Part shown: positions 13,742 to 20,430 of the stretch, in pieces
Layout: each line of letters opens with the position of its first letter
Numbering within the stretch: the first letter of the stretch is position 1
Source: JACROF01 sp964598995
Lineage (GTDB): Bacteria; Patescibacteriota; Microgenomatia; Levybacterales; UBA12049
Length of the DNA: 26,720 bases
Direction: 5' to 3'
Assembly: GCA_964598995.1 (NCBI GenBank)
Contig: CAZRDR010000001.1
Location: 1 to 26,720, forward strand
Position numbers and translations under genes: made by a program
The notes under the pieces: model-generated
What the model was told of the DNA's origin: nothing
Databases searched by the model: none
The model's input: only the letters and a program-made list of their open reading frames with translations

Positions 13742-13797
13742 TCAATGTAGTCAATTCCCTTCAGTTATTTTTCAGGATGCGTTACTATTATTAGTAG

Positions 13798-14304
13798 ATG
13801 AGAAAAATATTGCTGTCCCTCGCTGTGATCGTTGGTTTTGTCGGATATAGTTTCCATGAAAAACAAGAAAGCCAGGAAGCAGTTACGAATGTTCAGACAT
13901 CTCAAGATCACGAAACCATAAATCCTCAGATTACCGCAACTCCTAATTCTTCAGGAACTCCTCCGACAGGTAATGGAGGCATGATGAATCCTGGCAATAT
14001 GCAAAATGGTGGGATGATGGGCAGTTATAAAGATGGTACGTACACAGGCAGCACGGAAGACGTATTTTATGGCAATGTCCAAGTGAGAGCTACGATTAAT
14101 AACGGTAAAATTACTGATGTTGAATTCCTCCAGTCACCTAATGACAGGCAGACCTCAATCATGATTAATGCCCAGGCTATGCCACTTCTTAAGCAAGAGG
14201 CTATCACTGCCCAGTCGGCTCAAGTTGATATCGTGAGTGGAGCGACAGACTCGAGTGAAGGATTTATTAGGTCGCTTGGAAATGCACTCGCTCAGGCAAA
14301 GTAA
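13798..14304 (+). CDS. Extracytosolic FMN-binding domain protein (covalently flavinylated)
   Basis: 168 residues: short N-terminal membrane anchor (ILLSLAVIVGFVGYSF), a Ser/Thr/Gly/Met-rich linker (GNGGMMNPGNMQNGGMMG), then an FMN_bind domain, from YKDGTYTG to the end, with SGAT at 147-150. T150 is the expected attachment site where ApbE links FMN by a phosphoester. The ApbE gene follows 5 nt later and the electron donor candidate after that, which fixes its role as a one-domain electron carrier on the outer face of the membrane. The Met-rich linker might bind copper; this is only a guess. TATTAT (13786-13791) ends 6 nt before the start. Confidence 0.9.
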   Translation: MRKILLSLAVIVGFVGYSFHEKQESQEAVTNVQTSQDHETINPQITATPNSSGTPPTGNGGMMNPGNMQNGGMMGSYKDGTYTGSTEDVFYGNVQVRATINNGKITDVEFLQSPNDRQTSIMINAQAMPLLKQEAITAQSAQVDIVSGATDSSEGFIRSLGNALAQAK

Positions 14305-14309
14305 GTATC

Positions 14310-15053
14310 ATGAAACAGACCAAGCTCATCATGGGCATGCCTATTATCATTGAGATCGTTGATCCACAAGCTACCACGACAGATTTTAAGGAAGCTTTCT
14401 CCCTCTTTAAAAAAATTGACGCGCAGTTCAGTCCCTATAAAAGAACGAGTGAAGTGAGCCGGATTAATCGTAAAGAACTCAATGAGAGAGACTACTCTGT
14501 AGAAATGTGTGAAATCCTCAGACTTTCTGAAGAGACTAAAAGAGAGACAAAAGGGTATTTTGATGTCTATCGAAATGGGTACTTTGATCCATCTGGAATC
14601 GTTAAGGGCTGGGCAATTCAGAAAGTTTATACTCTATTAAAAAATAAAGGTTTTAAGAATTTTTACATCAATGCTGGGGGAGATGTCCAAGTATCGGGAA
14701 TCAATTCGAGAGGAGAGAAGTGGAGTGTGGGGATCAGACATCCGTTCGAGAAAGAAAAAATGGTAAAAGTTGTTACGCTTGAGAACTGCGGTATCGCCAC
14801 CTCAGGAACGTATTTACGAGGTGAGCATATCTATGATCCATCAGAAAAAGCCAAGAGAGTAGACGATATCGTCAGTCTGACCGTAATAGGACGAGACATT
14901 TATGATGCTGATCGCTATGCCACTGCAGCATTTGCGATGGGGAAGAAAGGGATTAACTTCATTAACTCGCTTTCTGGCTATGCAGGTTATATGATTGATA
15001 GAGAGGGAGTTGGGACGTATACACAGAATTTTGAGAAGTATATCGCTCCTTAG
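14310..15053 (+). CDS. apbE: ApbE-type FAD:protein FMN transferase
   Basis: Transfers FMN from FAD to Thr of SGAT-type motifs. 247 residues, shorter than classical ApbE (~330) and without a lipoprotein signal, as in other compact forms. Features seen: MGMPIIIEIVD near the N-terminus, FDVYRNGYFDPSGIVKGWAIQKV (substrate/metal segment), FYINAGGDVQVSG, and DADRYATAAFAMG, the usual D-A-D...T Mg-binding block with R and Y in place of the common A-L. Lack of a visible export signal leaves open how it reaches targets outside; modification before export or an unusual export route are possibilities. Middle gene of the electron-transfer locus. Confidence 0.92.
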   Translation: MKQTKLIMGMPIIIEIVDPQATTTDFKEAFSLFKKIDAQFSPYKRTSEVSRINRKELNERDYSVEMCEILRLSEETKRETKGYFDVYRNGYFDPSGIVKGWAIQKVYTLLKNKGFKNFYINAGGDVQVSGINSRGEKWSVGIRHPFEKEKMVKVVTLENCGIATSGTYLRGEHIYDPSEKAKRVDDIVSLTVIGRDIYDADRYATAAFAMGKKGINFINSLSGYAGYMIDREGVGTYTQNFEKYIAP

Positions 15054-15058
15054 TAACT

Positions 15059-16585
15059 ATGAATCTTCTTTACTATGTTGACTATCTATTAGACCGCATC
15101 ACCATGTACCGGCTGGTGCTCTATTATTTATTGGTTCTGTTGGGAGGAGCCGTAGTAGCAAGTGTCATAGGGCTTATCAATTATGATCCGATAGCCATTG
15201 TCTTCACGGCAGCATTTATTACCGCAATTAGTTTTGTAACGAATAAAGTCTTTGCTTATGTGTTCAACGCTCCGGCCAACGTCGAGTCTGTCTACATTAC
15301 AGCACTTATCCTCGCATGTATTATAAGTCCGGTAAGTAATATCCATGGCGTGCCATTTATTTTTTGGGCAGCAGTCCTCGCTCAAGCGAGTAAGTATATC
15401 CTAACGCTTAAGGGAAAACATATATTTAATCCCGTTGCGATCGCAGTTGTCTTGACCGCCTTTGGTCTCGGATCGACAGCAAGTTGGTGGGTGGGTAATG
15501 CAGTCTTAACGCCACTTATCGTTATCGGAGGGTTGATGATCATCCGTAAGACGAGGCGTGAGCATATGGTCTTTAGCTTTTTTATTAGTAGTCTGCTCTT
15601 GATATCACTTTTTGCGCTTTTAGGTAGTACGTCGCTAACGAGGACGTATAATCAAGTTTTTTTGCATTCATCACTTTTCTTCTTTGCTTTCGTCATGCTG
15701 ACCGAGCCACTCACATCACCGACGACTCGCTTAAGACAGATACTCTATGGAGCAGTTGTGGGGGTACTTTTCCCACCACAAGTTCATTTCCTTTCATTTT
15801 ATCTCACACCAGAACTCGCACTCAGTGCAGGAAATATCTTGACGTATTTCATCAGTCCAAAGCAGCGCTTAGTCTTAAATTTGTCCGAGAAACTCCAGCT
15901 ATCGCCAGATATCATGGACTTTATTTTTAGACCAAAAGTCCGCCTTAATTATCTCCCGGGACAGTATCTCGAATGGACATTACCGCATCCTAATACTGAT
16001 AGTCGAGGAAATCGGCGTTATTTTACGCTCGCTTCAAGTCCAACTGAGGATACTCTCAGAATTGGGGTAAAGTTTTATGAAAACGGCAGCAGTTATAAAA
16101 GGAATTTGCATGATGTAGCAGCTGGTGGTGTCGTCGCTGCGGGGCAGCTCGCTGGTGACTTCACCTTACCAAAAGATAAAACAAAAAAGCTCGTTTTTGT
16201 CGCAGGAGGTATCGGGGTGACACCTTTCAGAAGTATGCTCAAATACCTCATCGATACCAAAGAGAAGCGTAATATAGTCGTAATCTTCTCAAATAAGTTA
16301 GCTGAGGATATCGTTTATAAAGATGTGTTGGATGAGGCAGAGCGAGAATTAGGTATTAAGACGATTTATACAGTCACCGATAAAGAACATGTACCCTCGA
16401 GCTGGACTGGCAATGTCGGGCGAGTTGATAGTGCGATGATCCAGTCGCAAATTCCTGATTGGAAGGAAAGAACCTACTATCTTTCAGGGCCTCATGTCAT
16501 GGTTGTAGGATTTGAAAAAACACTTACTGAGATGGGAATTCCTTCATCTCAAATTAAAAAAGATTTCTTCCCGGGATTTGTATAA
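15059..16585 (+). CDS. RnfD/NqrB-like membrane flavoprotein fused to FNR-type NAD(P)H reductase
   Basis: 508 residues in two parts. Residues 1-~265 have about 8-9 helices of the RnfD/NqrB family, including GKHIFNPVAIAVVL and the flavinylation segment LTEPLTSPTTRLRQILYG, where S-x-x-T ends at T223, the likely FMN site. Residues ~270-508 form a ferredoxin-NADP reductase-type domain: RRYFTLASSP (FAD), AGGIGVTPFRSMLKYL (NAD(P)H) and YYLSGPHVMV. The fusion should take electrons from cytosolic NAD(P)H through FAD and membrane FMN to carriers outside. It follows FMN_bind and apbE with 5-nt gaps, so the three form one operon. Confidence 0.9.
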   Translation: MNLLYYVDYLLDRITMYRLVLYYLLVLLGGAVVASVIGLINYDPIAIVFTAAFITAISFVTNKVFAYVFNAPANVESVYITALILACIISPVSNIHGVPFIFWAAVLAQASKYILTLKGKHIFNPVAIAVVLTAFGLGSTASWWVGNAVLTPLIVIGGLMIIRKTRREHMVFSFFISSLLLISLFALLGSTSLTRTYNQVFLHSSLFFFAFVMLTEPLTSPTTRLRQILYGAVVGVLFPPQVHFLSFYLTPELALSAGNILTYFISPKQRLVLNLSEKLQLSPDIMDFIFRPKVRLNYLPGQYLEWTLPHPNTDSRGNRRYFTLASSPTEDTLRIGVKFYENGSSYKRNLHDVAAGGVVAAGQLAGDFTLPKDKTKKLVFVAGGIGVTPFRSMLKYLIDTKEKRNIVVIFSNKLAEDIVYKDVLDEAERELGIKTIYTVTDKEHVPSSWTGNVGRVDSAMIQSQIPDWKERTYYLSGPHVMVVGFEKTLTEMGIPSSQIKKDFFPGFV

Positions 16586-16592
16586 TGTGCTT

Positions 16593-16636
16593 AGGGGTGA
16601 AACCCCTTGTTTCATTGCTTGAGGGGTTTCACCCCT
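16593..16636. repeat. Double palindrome (inverted pair of self-complementary hairpins)
   Basis: AGGGGTGAAACCCCT (16593-16607) and its exact complement AGGGGTTTCACCCCT (16622-16636) are 14 nt apart. Each arm is itself a 6-bp hairpin, so the region can form one 15-bp stem or two small ones. A T-run (CTTTTTTT) starts about 16 nt later, which might make it an imperfect terminator for the electron-transfer operon; a short mobile repeat is an alternative. Confidence 0.6.
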
Positions 16637-16720
16637 GCCCATCGCTGCTTTTTTTCCTTTTGACTATTGATGTAATTGCTTGCAAACTCTTCAACAATAT
16701 GGTTAAGTAGTAATCCTTAA

Positions 16721-16736
16721 GAGGGGAGGTGAGTAG
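16721..16736 (+). promoter_or_regulatory. Strong ribosome site shared with gene 21700
   Basis: AGAGGGGAGGTGAGTA before ATG 16739 is the same 16-nt string as that before ATG 21700 (21680-21695). GGAGGTGA is close to full complementarity with the 16S tail. These two small genes and the orphan genes contrast with the leaderless majority. A possible promoter is TTGCTT, 16 nt, TATGGT at about 16678-16705. Confidence 0.5.
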
Positions 16737-16738
16737 AG

Positions 16739-17230
16739 ATGAATAACCGCATATTAATTATTGCCATTGTCGTCCTCATTATCATTGGAGCTGGAGCATA
16801 TCTTTTGACAAAGAATTCTACATCGACTCTGCCTCAAGCGACACCAACTCCAACTCAAGCGATGATGAAGGAAGAGGCTACACCTACTGCCTCACCTTCG
16901 ACAATGATGGATGAGACAGGTACTCCAAGTCCAAGTGGCTCTGCAAAGACGGGTAATGTTAAAGAATTTACTGTCACTGGTAGTAATTACAAATTTACAC
17001 CAGCTACTCTTTCCGTAAAGAAAGGCGATACCGTAAAGATTACCTTTACTAATTCTGGAGGATTCCATGACTTCGTAATTGATGAGTTTAATGTTAAGAC
17101 GAAGACTATTCCAGATGGACAGAGTGAAACTGTTCAATTTGTAGCTAATAAAGCTGGAACATTTAATTACTATTGTTCTGTTGGTAACCACCGACAAATG
17201 GGCATGCAGGGAACGCTTACTGTTTTGTAA
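16739..17230 (+). CDS. Membrane-anchored cupredoxin (plastocyanin/azurin-like)
   Basis: 163 residues: N-terminal anchor (ILIIAIVVLIIIGAGAYLL), a Thr/Pro/Ser linker (TPTPTQ, TPTASPS, TPSPSGS), and a cupredoxin domain from residue ~74. Type 1 copper ligands are all visible: H110 (GGFHDF), C146 and H151 (YYCSVGNH) and M156 (QMGMQG). It would carry single electrons outside the membrane, and its position behind the FMN_bind/ApbE/RnfD-FNR operon makes it a probable partner or acceptor. Start fixed by the GGAGGTGA site. An excellent terminator follows at 17249. Confidence 0.92.
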   Translation: MNNRILIIAIVVLIIIGAGAYLLTKNSTSTLPQATPTPTQAMMKEEATPTASPSTMMDETGTPSPSGSAKTGNVKEFTVTGSNYKFTPATLSVKKGDTVKITFTNSGGFHDFVIDEFNVKTKTIPDGQSETVQFVANKAGTFNYYCSVGNHRQMGMQGTLTVL

Positions 17231-17248
17231 GATACCTTCTCCATGATT

Positions 17249-17279
17249 AAGACGGAGTCGCTTTGCGACTCCGTCTTTT
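17249..17279 (+). terminator. Intrinsic terminator after the cupredoxin gene
   Basis: Perfect 13-bp arms AAGACGGAGTCGC and GCGACTCCGTCTT with a TTT loop, running into TT. A-run before and T-run after make it work on both strands. Confidence 0.85.
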
Positions 17280-17308
17280 GGTATTTTAGACTTTTTCACT
17301 CCGACAAT

Positions 17309-17439
17309 TTGACTATAGGACTAGTATTAGTTATACTTAGTTATCTCGAATAAGGAGAAAGTGGAAGCTAGCAGCGTGCTAGTGAAAGCAATCTTCTGAT
17401 TGCGAGAACGTCTCTCGCACATTAGAAAAGAGGGTCACC
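17309..17439 (+). promoter_or_regulatory. Promoter and three-hairpin leader of orphan gene 17440
   Basis: TTGACT (17309-17314), 17 nt, TATACT (17332-17337); transcription should start near 17344. Hairpins follow in order: CTAGCA-GCG-TGCTAG (17368-17382), GCAATC-TTCT-GATTGC (17388-17403) and GCGAGA-ACGTC-TCTCGC (17402-17418); the last two share two bases. A 12-codon open frame runs through the first two. Confidence 0.7.
17361..17399 (+). CDS. Possible 12-codon leader peptide
   Basis: GTG at 17361, preceded by AAGGAG, reads VEASSVLVKAIF and stops at TGA in the loop of the second hairpin. Being inside the 5' leader and spanning two stem-loops, translation of it could control the third hairpin and the main gene as in attenuation. 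The spacing AAGGAG-AAA-GTG is short, and chance cannot be ruled out at this length. Confidence 0.25.
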   Translation: MEASSVLVKAIF

Positions 17440-17970
17440 ATGACCACGACTGAACAGGAGTATTTGGAAATCGGGCTGAAGTTTTACGATGGTCGCCACA
17501 AGGACGACGTCGTAGAGTCAAACCCGATCGAGACCGAAGACGGCTTTAGTGGCCGCTTGGGTCGATATTGGACGAAGCTCTTCCTCTACAATATCTCGAG
17601 TGAACCGCTCGAGGTGTCGGCCAATGCCAATGGACTATCGTTGTTCAAGGATGCCTATGGCCTCTGGGATGAGGAGACTGGAAGGTATCTCATCCGCAGT
17701 GGGACTTCGGCGACCTTGGAGCTTGGTCAGAACACGAGGTCGCCCCTGGTCATCGAAGTGGCCGTCTTTCGCCGGTTGATATTCGACGTCAAGGCAACAC
17801 GCTTGTGGATTGATCAGCGCATCCAGGAGTGCATCCGGGATGCTAAGGATCTTCCAAGCGGAGTCAGACCTGAAATGTTCGATGTCAAGGCGCAGCTTCG
17901 TGCTGGACGTCATTATTATGGCGTCAACCAAATCGATCGATTTAAAATCGTCCTGAGTCATCAGGAGTAG
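17440..17970 (+). CDS. GC-rich orphan protein
   Basis: Unrecognised soluble protein of 176 residues starting MTTTEQEYLEIGLKFYDGRH. ATG 17440 has AGAGGG upstream and sits at the end of the structured leader. Strand-rich N-terminal two thirds (RYWTKLFLYNISSEPLEVSA, TSATLELGQNTRSPLVIEVA) suggest a beta-sandwich; the rest is more helical (RLWIDQRIQECIRDAK). Mostly G/C third positions, unlike the cupredoxin gene just upstream. Own promoter, own leader and own 3' hairpin; first of three orphan genes in a row. Function unknown. Confidence 0.75.
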   Translation: MTTTEQEYLEIGLKFYDGRHKDDVVESNPIETEDGFSGRLGRYWTKLFLYNISSEPLEVSANANGLSLFKDAYGLWDEETGRYLIRSGTSATLELGQNTRSPLVIEVAVFRRLIFDVKATRLWIDQRIQECIRDAKDLPSGVRPEMFDVKAQLRAGRHYYGVNQIDRFKIVLSHQE

Positions 17971-17991
17971 CCACAACAGCAGAGACGCTCT

Positions 17992-18046
17992 GGCCGATTT
18001 CCTACAGAAATCGGCCCGTCCCCATGCTATTTTAATAAAATGGCAT
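17992..18046 (+). terminator. Two 3' hairpins after orphan gene 17440-17970
   Basis: First stem GGCCGATTT/AAATCGGCC (17992-18016, 7-nt loop) with no T-run; second, AT-rich, ATGC-T-ATTTTA/TAAAAT-G-GCAT (18024-18046). A smaller CAGAG/CTCTG hairpin precedes them. Together they probably end or protect the transcript. Confidence 0.55.
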
Positions 18047-18059
18047 AGGAACGTTAATT

Positions 18060-18088
18060 TTGACTCCTTTATATAAAAGTTTTATAAT
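18060..18088 (+). promoter_or_regulatory. Near-consensus promoter of orphan gene 18364
   Basis: TTGACT (18060-18065), 17-nt spacer, TATAAT (18083-18088). Start of transcription near 18095, leaving a leader of about 270 nt. One of the best-matching promoters in the window. Confidence 0.8.
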
Positions 18089-18094
18089 CTCATT

Positions 18095-18363
18095 TATATA
18101 GGCTGTTCTGTACATTGCGTACATATGAATGGCTTATTTTATTTGCTCATTTACCGAGTCAAACTCGGTCCTCTTATATAGAGGAAGAGCTGATCTTTTA
18201 TAGTGCAGACAGTGTGGTCCTACAGACCACAGGTAATTCCAGTATCGGATACTGGCAGTGAGCTTCGTTAGTAACGAAGTTGACTGTCAGTATCCGGACG
18301 CGTCACGTCCGCTCTGCTGGTTATTGTTCCATCGGGAACAATAATGCATAGAGGAGGCGAGCG
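18095..18363 (+). promoter_or_regulatory. Leader of eight consecutive stem-loops with an alternative helix
   Basis: In order: TGTAC/GTACA (18109-18123), ACCGAGT/ACTCGGT (18153-18169), CCTCT/AGAGG (18170-18184), GTGGTC/GACCAC (18214-18230), CCAGTA/TACTGG (18239-18255), CTTCGTT/AACGAAG (18263-18279), GGACG/CGTCC (18296-18310) and TTATTGTTCC/GGAACAATAA (18321-18344), the last ending 8 nt before the GAGGAGG ribosome site. 18247-18259 can instead pair with 18283-18295 over 13 bp (one G-U), capped by the CTTCGTT stem and excluding the CCAGTA stem. With the GTGCAGACAGTGT arm at 18203 this fills the 393-nt gap 17971-18363. Confidence 0.7.
18203..18215 (+). repeat. Left arm of 13-bp inverted repeat bracketing orphan gene 18364
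   Basis: GTGCAGACAGTGT; its exact reverse complement lies at 18703-18715. With one inserted base the match extends through GGTC. Confidence 0.7.
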
Positions 18364-18594
18364 ATGAGGTACATCGTCAAGTGCGACAACGACGGGTGTG
18401 CGACCAAAATCAAGCTCAAGAGACCGCCGAGCGGTCCCGTCTGGTGCAACATGCACTCGCTGTACGCGAGGCCGGCCCCTGAGGACCGCAACTTCGTGCA
18501 GAGGCCGAAGACGGTCAAGAAGGATCCGGTGCACGCGGTCTACCGGGCTTTCCGCGAAAACGGCAAGAGCATGCGCAGCTTCGGTCGGCGCTAG
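18364..18594 (+). CDS. GC-rich orphan protein, small, possible zinc finger
   Basis: 76 residues, very basic. CDNDGC near the N-terminus and WCNMH about 16 residues later could form a C-C-C-H zinc site; the rest, RNFVQRPKTVKKDPVHAVYR onward, is Arg/Lys-rich and may touch RNA or DNA. Start fixed by GAGGAGG eight nt before ATG. Codons end almost all in G or C (AAG, CTC, GTC, CGC), the strongest bias in the window. It lies inside the most structured transcript here: eight stem-loops before, a 21-nt-arm hairpin after, and a 13-bp inverted repeat around all. Not recognised. Confidence 0.7.
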   Translation: MRYIVKCDNDGCATKIKLKRPPSGPVWCNMHSLYARPAPEDRNFVQRPKTVKKDPVHAVYRAFRENGKSMRSFGRR

Positions 18595-18604
18595 CCTCTA
18601 GCTA

Positions 18605-18673
18605 GGGAACGCGGCGGAATTACCGACAGCTCGACTCTCGCATGAGGGCTCGCGGTTATTCCGTCGCGCTCCC
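18605..18673 (+). terminator. Long 3' hairpin after orphan gene 18364-18594
   Basis: Arms of 21 nt (18605-18625 and 18653-18673) pair with 18 Watson-Crick pairs, one G-U and two mismatches around a 27-nt loop. No T-run follows; the next T-run (ATTTTT) comes after the inverted repeat arm at 18715. The gap 18595-18918 holds this, that arm, and the promoter and leader of the next gene. Confidence 0.6.
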
Positions 18674-18702
18674 GGAGGAGCAGCTTATTTGAGACTAGAC
18701 CT

Positions 18703-18715
18703 ACACTGTCTGCAC
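18703..18715 (-). repeat. Right arm of 13-bp inverted repeat
   Basis: ACACTGTCTGCAC, complement of 18203-18215, followed by ATTTTT. If both arms are in one RNA they would close it 5' to 3'; if they act as DNA they look like terminal repeats of a 513-bp unit. Confidence 0.65.
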
Positions 18716-18737
18716 ATTTTTCCTCTTAAAATACTTC

Positions 18738-18918
18738 TTTAAACGTATCTTCTTTTCGCTATAATAATTTTCTCAGGTCGGTGTTAGATCGATGTGCGGT
18801 CACCACACTGACTTGGGAGTATCGGCTGGTTCTACCTTTATGAACAATAGTCTGCGAGTTGCGATTCGCAGGCCGCTGTTCAACCGGGGTAGAGGTCGTT
18901 CCAAAAAGAGGGGGAGTC
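18738..18918 (+). promoter_or_regulatory. Promoter and nested leader of orphan gene 18919
   Basis: TTTAAA (18738-18743), 16 nt, TATAAT (18760-18765). The leader from about 18772 has two domains: GTCGGTGT/ACACTGAC (18777-18784 with 18805-18812, one G-U), and a nested set, TCTACC/GGTAGA (18831-18836, 18888-18893) enclosing TGAAC/GTTCA (18841-18845, 18878-18882) enclosing CTGCGA/TCGCAG (18852-18857, 18866-18871). GAGGGGG follows as ribosome site. Confidence 0.6.
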
Positions 18919-19170
18919 ATGTCACGAGGTACATTTCTTCGGCGCGAAACCGCTGTCGAGAGCATCCTTGTTGAGGTACATAAGGCTCGGGACAACAATC
19001 CCGATCGTACCTTCACCCTCTCGCTTGCGGAGCTCTCAGCAGCGACAGGAGTTCATGCAGGGTACATCGGTTACCTGACCCGTGACCTCTCTCGTCAGCT
19101 TAGCGACCTCATCGTGGATCGGATCCAGAATAGCGACCTCAATGGGTTCTTGTTCAGCCCGAAGGGCTGA
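18919..19170 (+). CDS. GC-rich orphan protein, possible helix-turn-helix
   Basis: 83 residues, starting MSRGTFLRRETAVESILVEV. ATG 18919 lies 4 nt after GAGGGGG. The segment FTLSLAELSAATGVHAGYIGYLTRDLS has the spacing of a helix-turn-helix (AELSAATGV, turn, AGYIGYLTRDL), so DNA binding is plausible; if so it is the only regulator-like member of the orphan set. Remainder charged, no cysteines. Codons mostly G/C-ending. Followed by a GTTC/GGGCT-containing small stem across the stop and by the strong hairpin at 19186. It may control its neighbours; that is a guess from position only. Confidence 0.7.
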   Translation: MSRGTFLRRETAVESILVEVHKARDNNPDRTFTLSLAELSAATGVHAGYIGYLTRDLSRQLSDLIVDRIQNSDLNGFLFSPKG

Positions 19171-19185
19171 GAACTGGCCGTCAGA

Positions 19186-19214
19186 GCAGCGCCTCGCATC
19201 CAGCGAGGCGCTGC
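19186..19214 (+). terminator. GC-rich hairpin after orphan gene 18919-19170
   Basis: Perfect 12-bp arms GCAGCGCCTCGC and GCGAGGCGCTGC with a 5-nt loop. No T-run after it. The end of the converging metK gene is 57 nt away. Confidence 0.6.
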
Positions 19215-19270
19215 AACCGTTCAATGGTTATCTAAGATTTCAAAGAACTGGAATTTGAAGAAAGAAGAAA

Positions 19271-20371
19271 CTATACAATTTTTTCCCAGGGGAAAATATC
19301 CCGGCCAAAGTGGCCGTAAGCAGCAGACTTCTTATAAATAGGCTTTAAGAGATCTAGCCCTTCGATAATACCTCTGACTGAAGTATCCAGTAGTTTGGTA
19401 CTGAAATCTTTGATCACTTTCCTTTGAGCTTTGGCTGTCCCAAAGGTCTCAACCTCCTGCATCAAAGGGCGCTTCGCCCCGATAAAGTAGGCAAGTCTGA
19501 CTTCAGCTCTGTCAGCAAGTCCCGCAGCTACGATATTTTTAGCGATATATCGCGCAGCGTAGGCACCCGATCTATCAACTTTCGAAGGATCTTTACCACT
19601 AAAAGCTCCGCCGCCTACGCGCGCATAGCCGCCGTAGGTATCAACGATAATTTTACGTCCTGTTAGACCCGTATCACTATGAGGACCGCCAATATGCCAG
19701 ATACCTGTGCCATTGACGATGACATCTTTTTCTGGGAAAGAAAAATTAAATTCTTCGAGAACTGGAGTAACAATTTCTTTATAAAGATCATGAGCTACTT
19801 CTGGTAGCTCCACTTTTTCATCATGTGGTACAGCTAAGACTACTGAATCGATACCAGTAGGCTTGTCTCCTTGATAGGCAACTGTCACTTGCGTTTTACC
19901 ATCAGGTCTAAGGTAGGCAAGTGACTTATCTTCGCGAGCGTGATCGATCGCCTCTGCTAAGCGGTGGGCTAACATGATAGGTAGTGGCATCTGCGACTTC
20001 GTTTCATTACATGCAAAGCCGAACATCATACCTTGGTCACCAGCACCAGCATCATCGACACCTACTGAAATCTCATGAGACTGAGCGTGGATTAGGAGAT
20101 GGATTTTTGCCTTATCATCGAACTGACATTCAGGATAGGTATAACCAAGGCGTCTAATTTCGCGTCTAGCAATAGCCTCAAAGTCGACTGTAGCTTTCGT
20201 CGTAACTTCACCGGCGAGTACGCAGGTATTAGTCGTTACCAGTGTCTCGACTGCAACTCTGCCTTTGGGATCTTGTCTCAGCACTTCATCGAGAATTGTG
20301 TCACTAATCTGGTCGCAAATTTTATCAGGATGTCCGCTGGAGACTGATTCGGAAGTAAATGTATGTTTCAT
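19271..20371 (-). CDS. metK: S-adenosylmethionine synthetase
   Basis: Makes SAM from ATP and methionine in the cytoplasm. 366 residues, near the usual 380-400. Signatures: SSGHPDKICDQISDTILDE at the N-terminus (ATP/metal), GAGDQGMMFGFACNET (the classical motif), IGGPHSDTGLTGRKIIVDTYGG and GGGAFSGKDPSKVDRSGAYAARY. In the first block before GGPH the usual R is changed (GTGIWHIGG). ATG 20371 is chosen because the family starts at HTFTSESVS; the ribosome site is weak, and a 15-nt-arm imperfect inverted repeat (20382-20396 and 20412-20426) overlaps the region. A SAM riboswitch upstream predicts feedback control. Confidence 0.97.
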   Translation of the reverse strand: MKHTFTSESVSSGHPDKICDQISDTILDEVLRQDPKGRVAVETLVTTNTCVLAGEVTTKATVDFEAIARREIRRLGYTYPECQFDDKAKIHLLIHAQSHEISVGVDDAGAGDQGMMFGFACNETKSQMPLPIMLAHRLAEAIDHAREDKSLAYLRPDGKTQVTVAYQGDKPTGIDSVVLAVPHDEKVELPEVAHDLYKEIVTPVLEEFNFSFPEKDVIVNGTGIWHIGGPHSDTGLTGRKIIVDTYGGYARVGGGAFSGKDPSKVDRSGAYAARYIAKNIVAAGLADRAEVRLAYFIGAKRPLMQEVETFGTAKAQRKVIKDFSTKLLDTSVRGIIEGLDLLKPIYKKSAAYGHFGRDIFPWEKIV

Positions 20372-20430
20372 CTTCTCATAGGGGAGACACCTCGCAAGTT
20401 GCATAAAAGGCGAGGAGTCACCCCTTAAAA

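Noticed and set aside
18095..18720. Pure non-coding structured RNA such as tmRNA, RNase P RNA or a group II intron
   Set aside because: The centre carries a 76-codon frame with a strong SD and consistent G/C third positions; no tRNA-like ends, catalytic core or reverse transcriptase.
17361..19214. Toxin-antitoxin or restriction system formed by the three adjacent orphan genes
   Set aside because: Each has its own promoter and terminator, none shows toxin, nuclease or methylase motifs; only a weak HTH resemblance at 18919.
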